A stretch of 64,000 nt of DNA from Aurantiacibacter sediminis (GTDB taxonomy: Bacteria > Pseudomonadota > Alphaproteobacteria > Sphingomonadales > Sphingomonadaceae). The DNA is taken from positions 62,001 through 126,000 of the forward strand of contig NZ_JAEANY010000002.1 of assembly GCF_016019885.1 (NCBI RefSeq). Direction: 5' to 3'. The position numbers and the translations under genes are program-made. The notes beneath the pieces were generated by a model. It had not been told where the DNA came from, ran no database searches, and saw only the letters and a list, made by a program, of their open reading frames with translations. Of this stretch, positions 58,418 to 64,000 are shown in pieces. How positions within the stretch are numbered: position 1 is the first letter of the stretch; the number at the start of each line of letters is the position of its first letter.

Positions 58418-60226
58418 TTGCCCATCTGGCAACACCTACGTGTAGCATTGGTCGCGGCGCTCGCTTGGGCACTGCTGGCAGCGGGCAGTCTTGCAATGGT
58501 CAATTCGGCCGGAGCCGCGCTATTGATCTGGGTGCCGGCGGGCGTCGTTGTCGCAGCCTTCCGCTTTACCCCGCGCCAGCACTGGCCGGTTCTTGCCGCG
58601 CTGCTGCTGCCGCTGATTTACATCACAATGATCCTGTTGGGCAGCGAAGCGATTGCATCGATAGCCTTCACCATTTCCGCTTTGGCGCAAGCTGCAATCT
58701 GCGCTCTCATCAGCGTGCGGATCCTCGGCGGGCGCACTGCTTTGCCGCGAAGCGCGCGCCAGGTGGTCGGTCTGTTTGGCGCTGCTGTTACGGGTTGTCT
58801 CGCAGGGGCGATGATCGCCCTTCCGTTTCGTGCGGAGCAGACTTTTGCAGAGTTCGCCTACCTGTTTCTCGCCAATGTCCTGGGCATCCTGATCATCACG
58901 CCGATGGTCTTGCACGTCGGGGGCATCATCCTGCGCATTCGTCGCGGCCGCGCGCTGGAATTCGACCGCGAAATGACATTGGCCTTGCTCGCCTGCGGAT
59001 CGCTCTGCTTTCTGGCGCTGCGGGTGGAAGGTATCTCGCTCATGCCGCTGCTTGTGGCGGCGATGGTCGCAATGGCGGTACGCTTCGGCCATGCCGCCAT
59101 TTACCTGACGCTGATCAGCTATGCTGCCGTCGCCACAGTGCTCAGCCTTGGCGGAGAGAACCCGGTTGCCTTCATTTCCGTAACGCGCGATCAGGGCGTG
59201 CTGCTGATTCAGAGCTGGCTGCTCACTCTGCTTGCCACCGCGCTGCCCATCGCGGCCATGCTGATGAAGTGGCAGGACATGCAGTTCGAGCTTATCCGGC
59301 GCAATTCGGGCATGCACGAAAACCTCATGATGCTCGACTTGTCGGAGCAGATGGCCGGCATCGGGCGCTGGCGCATGGATCTGGTAACGGGGGAGCAAGA
59401 ATGGTCGCAGCGCATGCTCGAAATCTCCGGTCTGCCCGATCACTTCGAACCCAATTTCGACGACCTGCGCGAACTGCTGCCGGACAAGGGGCTTGAGCTG
59501 ATTGGCCATCTGGCGCGCAATCGCCGGGCGCGTGAGCCTTTCACTTTCGATTACAAGGTCAATTCGCCGGAGAAAGGCGAGCGCATCCTGCGCATTTCCG
59601 TGCTCAATGAATTCGACATCACCGGACGGCGTATCGCGTTGTTCGGCATTGCCATGGATGTGACCGAGCAGGTCCACCGCGTACAGGCGCTCGATCTGGC
59701 GCGCGGACAGGCGATGCGGCTGGCGGCAGAGGCGCAGAAGCTCGCCAATACCGATCCGCTCACCAATTTGCCCAATCGCCGCTGCACTTTCGGGCGGCTG
59801 GAATCGATGGTGGCTGTCGCTGCCAAGCACGATTCCGCGCTGACGGCGATTATGTTCGACATCGATCACTTCAAGTCGATCAATGATCAGCACGGCCACC
59901 AGACGGGCGATGAAGTCATTGTGCAGGTGGCCGAGCTCGCCCGCAGGCAGGCACGGCAGGCCGATGTTGTCGGGCGGATCGGGGGCGAGGAATTCGTGTG
60001 GCTGCTTGCCGGCGTCGATGCCCGCAGAGCACGTTCCTTGGCAGAAAGGCTGCGCCAGGCTGTCGAAAGCGGTATCGAAGGATCGCCACTGCCCAACGTC
60101 ACGATCAGCGTCGGTATGGCCCAATTCCGGGCAGGCGATGACGGGGACGAACTGCTCGCCCGTGCCGATGCGGCGCTTTACGAAGCGAAGGAAGCCGGGC
60201 GCAATCAGGTGCGCCGCGCCGCCTGA
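58418..60226 (+). CDS. Diguanylate cyclase with MASE1-like membrane sensor, PAS-like and GGDEF domains
   Basis: A 602-residue inner-membrane c-di-GMP synthase. Residues 1-295 hold about eight to ten transmembrane helices in a MASE1-like pattern (LIWVPAGVVVAAFRF; ANVLGILIITPMVL). A PAS-like domain follows (about 310-430, MAGIGRWRMDLVTGEQEWSQ). The GGDEF domain (about 440-602) has DPLTNLPNRRC, FDIDHFKSIND and the active site GGEEF at 522-526, with the inhibitory I-site RQAD at 513-516. It starts with TTG behind a strong GGAGGA, itself inside a 12-bp hairpin. No EAL domain is present. Confidence 0.9.
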   Translation: MPIWQHLRVALVAALAWALLAAGSLAMVNSAGAALLIWVPAGVVVAAFRFTPRQHWPVLAALLLPLIYITMILLGSEAIASIAFTISALAQAAICALISVRILGGRTALPRSARQVVGLFGAAVTGCLAGAMIALPFRAEQTFAEFAYLFLANVLGILIITPMVLHVGGIILRIRRGRALEFDREMTLALLACGSLCFLALRVEGISLMPLLVAAMVAMAVRFGHAAIYLTLISYAAVATVLSLGGENPVAFISVTRDQGVLLIQSWLLTLLATALPIAAMLMKWQDMQFELIRRNSGMHENLMMLDLSEQMAGIGRWRMDLVTGEQEWSQRMLEISGLPDHFEPNFDDLRELLPDKGLELIGHLARNRRAREPFTFDYKVNSPEKGERILRISVLNEFDITGRRIALFGIAMDVTEQVHRVQALDLARGQAMRLAAEAQKLANTDPLTNLPNRRCTFGRLESMVAVAAKHDSALTAIMFDIDHFKSINDQHGHQTGDEVIVQVAELARRQARQADVVGRIGGEEFVWLLAGVDARRARSLAERLRQAVESGIEGSPLPNVTISVGMAQFRAGDDGDELLARADAALYEAKEAGRNQVRRAA

Positions 60227-60318
60227 CATTAAGCGGGAAACTCTTTGCAATCCGGGGGTTTCATTTGCAGCCGGTGTGCCGCATGGTATTGCTGAGTGTC
60301 CAAACCGCTTGACAGGAG

Positions 60319-61560
60319 ATGGCGTTGCCCGAAGCCGCTCAGCAATCCACGACTGCCGCAACGCCTGATGACCTAGCCGCGCAATTCCGCGAGACGCGGG
60401 CGCTTACGGAGAGCCTGCTTGAGCCGCTGAGCGAGGCGGATGCCACCATTCAGTCGATGGAAGATGCCTCTCCCGCGAAATGGCATGCGGCGCATACCAC
60501 GTGGTTCTGGGAGACATTCCTGCTGCGCGATCACGTGGCCGATTACCAGCTGTATGACGAGCGCTGGCCGTTCCTCTTTAATTCCTATTACGAGGCGGAG
60601 GGCGACCGCATCCTGCGTGGGAAGCGCGGCCTGATTTCACGGCCTACCGTGGCGCAGGTGCTGGACTGGCGGCACGCGGTCAACGATGCGATGGATGCTT
60701 TGTTGGATGATCCGGCACATACTGAACTCATCGCCCTCGGCATCGCGCATGAACAGCAGCATATCGAATTGCTGCTCACCGATATCAAACACGCTTTCAG
60801 CAAAAACCCGCTCGGCCCGGCGATGTGGGAGCATGCGGAAAACCGGTCGCCGTCGCAGGGGACGGGCTGGACGGAGCACCCCGGCGGCATCGCGATGATC
60901 GGCCATCAGGGTAATGACTTTGCATTCGATAATGAAGGGCCCGCCCACCGCGTCTTGCTGGAGCCTTTTGCTCTCTCTAAGAGCCTCGTCACAAATGGCG
61001 AGTGGGCGGATTTCATCTCCGATGGCGGCTATGAGGATCACCGCCTGTGGCTGTCCGATGCCTGGGCATGGCTCAGCCGCTGCAACATCACCGCGCCGCT
61101 CTACTGGCGTGAGGACGAGCATTTCACGCATACCGGCTGGCAAAAGCGCGATCCCGATGCGCCGGTCGCGCATATATCCTATTATGAGGCGGATGCCTTT
61201 GCGACCTGGGCGGGCAAGCGCCTGCCGACCGAATTCGAATGGGAAGCGATTGCGCGAGGTAGCGATGCATCCGGCGGAAACCAGCTCGACAATGCCGCGC
61301 CGCCTTCGCCCCGGGGCACGCCATCGCTGTTTGGCGATGTCTGGCAATTCACCCGCTCCGGCTATCTGCCATACCCGCGCTTCCAGCCTGCGGAGGGCGC
61401 GGTCGGCGAATACAATGGCAAGTTCATGGCCGGACAATGGGTGCTGAAAGGCGCGAGCTGCGCCACCGTGCGCGGCCACTCGCGCGCCACCTATCGTAAC
61501 TTCTTCTACCCCCAGCAGCGCTGGCAGTTTACCGGACTGCGCTTGGCCAAGGACCTTTGA
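60319..61560 (+). CDS. egtB: Ergothioneine biosynthesis sulfoxide synthase EgtB
   Basis: A 413-residue iron enzyme that joins trimethylhistidine (hercynine) to a thiol, giving a sulfoxide on the way to ergothioneine. The N-terminal DinB-like domain provides iron ligands: the His in KWHAAHTTWFWETFLL and HEQQHIELLLTD. The C-terminal formylglycine-generating-enzyme-like domain has FALSKSLVTNGEWADFIS and WEAIARGSDA, with the ending RNFFYPQQRWQFTGLRLAKD. ATG 60319 overlaps the AGGAG; TTG 60325 has better spacing and may be used. Its stop overlaps the egtD ATG. Confidence 0.93.
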   Translation: MALPEAAQQSTTAATPDDLAAQFRETRALTESLLEPLSEADATIQSMEDASPAKWHAAHTTWFWETFLLRDHVADYQLYDERWPFLFNSYYEAEGDRILRGKRGLISRPTVAQVLDWRHAVNDAMDALLDDPAHTELIALGIAHEQQHIELLLTDIKHAFSKNPLGPAMWEHAENRSPSQGTGWTEHPGGIAMIGHQGNDFAFDNEGPAHRVLLEPFALSKSLVTNGEWADFISDGGYEDHRLWLSDAWAWLSRCNITAPLYWREDEHFTHTGWQKRDPDAPVAHISYYEADAFATWAGKRLPTEFEWEAIARGSDASGGNQLDNAAPPSPRGTPSLFGDVWQFTRSGYLPYPRFQPAEGAVGEYNGKFMAGQWVLKGASCATVRGHSRATYRNFFYPQQRWQFTGLRLAKDL

Positions 61561-62546
61561 TGAATACCAAGACTGATATCCGCCTTGTCGATCTGGATGA
61601 GGATGGTGTGGACCGCGCCTTTCGCGCAGATGTGCTGACGGGCCTCAAATCGGATCAAAAAGCGATCCCTGCCCGCTGGTTTTATGATGAGCGCGGATCG
61701 CAGCTGTTCGAAGATATCACCAAAGTCGAGGAATATTATCCCACCCGCGCCGAGACCGAGATTTTGCGCGAACGCGGCGATGAATTTGCGAAGCTGATCG
61801 GGCCGGGCCGGGCTGTCGTCGAATTCGGCTCCGGCTCTTCGGTGAAAACGCCGCTTCTGCTGTCTGCGATTGAACCCGGCTCATATGTTCCGCTCGATAT
61901 TTCGGGCGAATTCCTGCGCGCCGCAGCGGCCGATCTGTCAGCGAAATTTCCCGGCCTGCCAGTCTATCCGGTAGAGGCGGATTTTACGAAGCCTGTCGAA
62001 TTGCCAGCTGAAGTCTCCGACGCGCCCAAGCTGGGCTTCTTCCCCGGCTCTACCATCGGCAATATGGTGGCGCGCACCGCCACAGACCTCCTGCGCAACA
62101 TGCGCGAGACGCTCGGCGATGAGGCGCTGCTGCTGATCGGCATGGACCTCATCAAAGACGAGGCGATGCTGAAAAGCGCCTATGATGATGCAGAAGGCGT
62201 GACCGCGGCGTTCAATATGAACCTGCTGACCCGCATCAATCGGGAGCTTGATGGCGACATTCCGGTCGATGCGTTCCGCCACGAAGCGCGGTGGGTCGAA
62301 CCCTATGCGCGGATCGAGATGCATCTTGTCGCGCAGGAGGATGTTACCTTCACCGTCTCGGGCGAGAGTTTCTCGATGCAGGCGGGTGAGACAATTCACA
62401 CGGAAAACAGCCACAAATTCGATCTGCGCAGCGCGAATATGATGCTGCTCGCAGGCCGATGGACGCCGGTGAAGCGCTGGACCGATGCAGAAGAGCGCTT
62501 CTCCCTCATCCTCGCTCGTGCCGCAATGCCGAGGAATGCGCCATGA
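61560..62546 (+). CDS. egtD: L-histidine N-alpha-methyltransferase EgtD
   Basis: A 328-residue methyltransferase that trimethylates histidine to hercynine, the first step of ergothioneine synthesis. Motifs: ALKSDQKAIPARWFYDERGS-type start (here GLKSDQKAIPARWFYDERGS), FEDITKVEEYYPTRAETEIL, the SAM loop VVEFGSGSSVKTPLLL, FFPGSTIGNM and FRHEARWVEPYARIEMHL. ATG 61560 overlaps the egtB stop (TGATG); egtBD is the minimal pathway core, with the C-S lyase EgtE and EgtA/EgtC not seen here. The stop overlaps the start of the DUF5996 gene by 4 nt. Confidence 0.95.
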   Translation: MNTKTDIRLVDLDEDGVDRAFRADVLTGLKSDQKAIPARWFYDERGSQLFEDITKVEEYYPTRAETEILRERGDEFAKLIGPGRAVVEFGSGSSVKTPLLLSAIEPGSYVPLDISGEFLRAAAADLSAKFPGLPVYPVEADFTKPVELPAEVSDAPKLGFFPGSTIGNMVARTATDLLRNMRETLGDEALLLIGMDLIKDEAMLKSAYDDAEGVTAAFNMNLLTRINRELDGDIPVDAFRHEARWVEPYARIEMHLVAQEDVTFTVSGESFSMQAGETIHTENSHKFDLRSANMMLLAGRWTPVKRWTDAEERFSLILARAAMPRNAP

Positions 62547-63478
62547 GCGACTGGCCGAGCCTCGATTTCGCAGCGGATCGGCCAACAATCGAGACCGCGC
62601 ACCTCGTCCTGCAAATGGTCGGCAAACTGCCCACACGGCTACACCCTTGGGTCAATCACGGCTGGCATGTCGCCCTGCGCGTCACGCCGCGCGGCTTCGC
62701 CACCCGCATGATGCCGGCCGCCAAGGCGCGCGATTTCGCGGTAGAAGTCGATATGCGTGACGGGCTGGTCCGCGCTTGGTGCAGCCATGGGGGATCTTGG
62801 ACGACAGACATCCCCGGCAAAACAATCGCGCAGCTTCACGCCGATATGAGCGCGATGCTCGAAGAAGCGGATCTGCCCGCTCCGCTCCACGGCGCGCCGA
62901 ATGAAATGCCGGACGTAATCCCCTTCGCCGCGGATGACAGGCCGCGCGAATGGGATGCGGATGCGGCCACCCGGTTGCACGGTGCTTTCGCTGCGGCAGA
63001 CCGCGTATTCAGCACATTTCGCTCGCGCTATCTCGGCAAGTCCTCTCCCAGCCACATGTTCTGGGGCAGCTTCGATCTCGCGGTCACGCGCTTCTCCGGA
63101 CGCCGCGCACCGCCACATCCCGGCGGGTTTCCCAATTTACCGGATGAGGTCACGCGAGAGGCCTACAGCCACGAGGTCATTAGCGCAGGCTTCTGGCCCG
63201 GCGGCAATGGCGTGGATGAAGCGGCATTTTATGCATACGCCTATCCATCGCCCGATGACCTCTCGGAAGGCACAATCGCGCCTGCTGCCGCCTATTGGCA
63301 CAAGGACCTGGGCGAATTCGTGCTTCACTATGCCGATGTCGCCGCCGCCGGAGATCCCGAAGCCGCGCTGATGGCGTTCCTCCATTCGAGCTTCGATGCG
63401 GCAGCCGCGCGCATGGATTGGCCGGATGATCTGGCGACCTTGCAGGTTTCCTATGGCGAACCGGCGCAGCAAATATGA
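62543..63478 (+). CDS. DUF5996 family protein, coupled to egtD
   Basis: A 311-residue protein of the DUF5996 family. Typical stretches are LVLQMVGKLPTRLHPWVNHG, WHVALRVTPRGFATRMMP, a central MFWGSFDLAVTRFSGRRAP and a C-terminal HSSFDAAAARMDWP. No signal or membrane segment; several Trp, His and Asp residues are conserved, suggestive of an enzyme, but no reaction is known. Its ATG overlaps the egtD stop (ATGA), making egtB-egtD-DUF5996 one translationally coupled operon, so a role in ergothioneine or thiol chemistry is plausible. Confidence 0.8.
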   Translation: MSDWPSLDFAADRPTIETAHLVLQMVGKLPTRLHPWVNHGWHVALRVTPRGFATRMMPAAKARDFAVEVDMRDGLVRAWCSHGGSWTTDIPGKTIAQLHADMSAMLEEADLPAPLHGAPNEMPDVIPFAADDRPREWDADAATRLHGAFAAADRVFSTFRSRYLGKSSPSHMFWGSFDLAVTRFSGRRAPPHPGGFPNLPDEVTREAYSHEVISAGFWPGGNGVDEAAFYAYAYPSPDDLSEGTIAPAAAYWHKDLGEFVLHYADVAAAGDPEAALMAFLHSSFDAAAARMDWPDDLATLQVSYGEPAQQI

Positions 63479-63521
63479 GCGGCGTCTCGCGCCGCAGGAA
63501 ATTGCTTCCTATATAGCGTGA

Positions 63522-64000
63522 ATGGACCTCGCTCCCGTCTTTGACCAACTGGCGCAATCGATCCGCGAAATTCCGCGATCAGGCCTTTTGCTGGCGGCGT
63601 TCGCGGCCATGGTGCTGGGCGTGCTCGGCTCATTCGTTGCGCGGCGTAATCTGGCGCTGGGCCGGGCCATGCGCTTCGGCAGCACGCTGACACTGATCGC
63701 CGTGCTTGGCCTAGTCGTGCTGCAGCTTTCTCGCCTCGATCCGCGTTTCGCCATTGCCGTTCCGCAATTCGGCTTTCCCGAGCAGGTGGTCGAGGGGACG
63801 GAAACCCGCGTTCCGCTGCATGTCGATGGGCATTATTGGCTGGAGGCCGAAGTGAATGGCCACCGCGCCGCTTTCCTTGTCGATACGGGCGCGACGCTGA
63901 CTGCCGTTTCCGAACAGACCGCGCAGGCGGCGGGGCTTGAAGCTCTCGATAGCAGCGTGCCCGTGCGGTTACAGACTGCAAACGGCACTGTGGCGGCACA
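63522..64000 (+). CDS. Retropepsin-like aspartic protease, clan AA (partial)
   Basis: The frame opens at ATG 63522 and runs off the window end after 159 codons. The N-terminus has two hydrophobic segments (about 20-40 and 52-70: LLLAAFAAMVLGVLGSFVA and LTLIAVLGLVVLQL), then a periplasmic domain with VPLHVDGHYWLEAEVNGHRA and the active site FLVDTGATLTAVS (about residues 121-133). This matches the TIGR02281-type membrane-tethered retropepsins common in alphaproteobacteria. Unlike the degenerate protein at 34464, the catalytic DTG is intact. A TATATA element lies about 20 bp upstream. Confidence 0.8.
   Translation, partial: MDLAPVFDQLAQSIREIPRSGLLLAAFAAMVLGVLGSFVARRNLALGRAMRFGSTLTLIAVLGLVVLQLSRLDPRFAIAVPQFGFPEQVVEGTETRVPLHVDGHYWLEAEVNGHRAAFLVDTGATLTAVSEQTAQAAGLEALDSSVPVRLQTANGTVAA

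Noticed and set aside
58520-60361. A minus-strand open frame of 613 codons
   Set aside because: It is antisense to the MASE1-GGDEF gene, which has unmistakable motifs; the composition is that of a shadow frame.

Overview
The window reads as chromosome of an alphaproteobacterium, most likely Sphingomonadales and close to Erythrobacteraceae. Pointers are a G+C-rich, densely packed gene order, a MucR-type regulator, a plant-type glutamate-cysteine ligase, DUF1489, class II DAHP synthase, a MASE1-type diguanylate cyclase and the fur/plsC/miaB/phoH/ybeY/corC neighbourhood. This placement is inference from gene content. I see no rRNA, tRNA, CRISPR array, prophage or intact insertion sequence.

Layout. 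0-4.4 kb: end of an RNA methyltransferase, a DUF1499 membrane protein, folB with a truncated SDR-like partner, the moaA-moaD-moaE cluster, then a small membrane protein behind a perfect FNR/FixK-type site. 4.4-6.8 kb: a lipoprotein, rplU-rpmA with a terminator-like leader hairpin, and a GNAT acetyltransferase. 6.8-17 kb: a diiron-hydrolase-like protein divergent from a TetR regulator, then ygfZ, a patatin lipase, pyrC, rarD, astD, selO, an alpha/beta hydrolase and a glycosyltransferase. 17-25.1 kb: a YfgM-like protein with bamB, an ICMT-like membrane methyltransferase, ubiA, rsmE, gshA, and a SoxR regulon nucleus (VOC protein, SoxR box, soxR, Cys-rich mini-protein).

25-35.4 kb: a minus-strand cluster DciA-like / two DsbA-like oxidoreductases / smc; then mutY, a beta-lactamase-fold hydrolase coupled to nudC, and secreted unknowns. 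35.4-39.5 kb is the most accessory-looking part: unknown genes, DUF1489 plus a second truncated copy of its 5' end, and a lower-G+C metallopeptidase lipoprotein. 39.5-53.7 kb: mgtE, a cyclophilin, a lipase, a LysR regulator, then corC/ybeY/phoH and miaB/plsC/fur split by two opposite-strand tandem paralogues of unknown function; mucR, rimI-tsaB, a nitroreductase and a NifU-type Fe-S protein follow. 53.8-64 kb: an M16 peptidase, DAHP synthase, a diguanylate cyclase whose Shine-Dalgarno lies inside a 12-bp hairpin, the ergothioneine pair egtB-egtD coupled to a DUF5996 gene, and the start of a retropepsin-like protease.

Shared themes are redox and sulfur handling (soxR, gshA, egtBD, DsbA-like proteins, selO, nitroreductase, NifU), RNA modification and ribosome maturation (RlmI-like, rsmE, miaB, ybeY, tsaB, rimI), and envelope functions (bamB, M16, lipoproteins, plsC). 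Tail-to-tail gene pairs that share their stop codons recur through the window.
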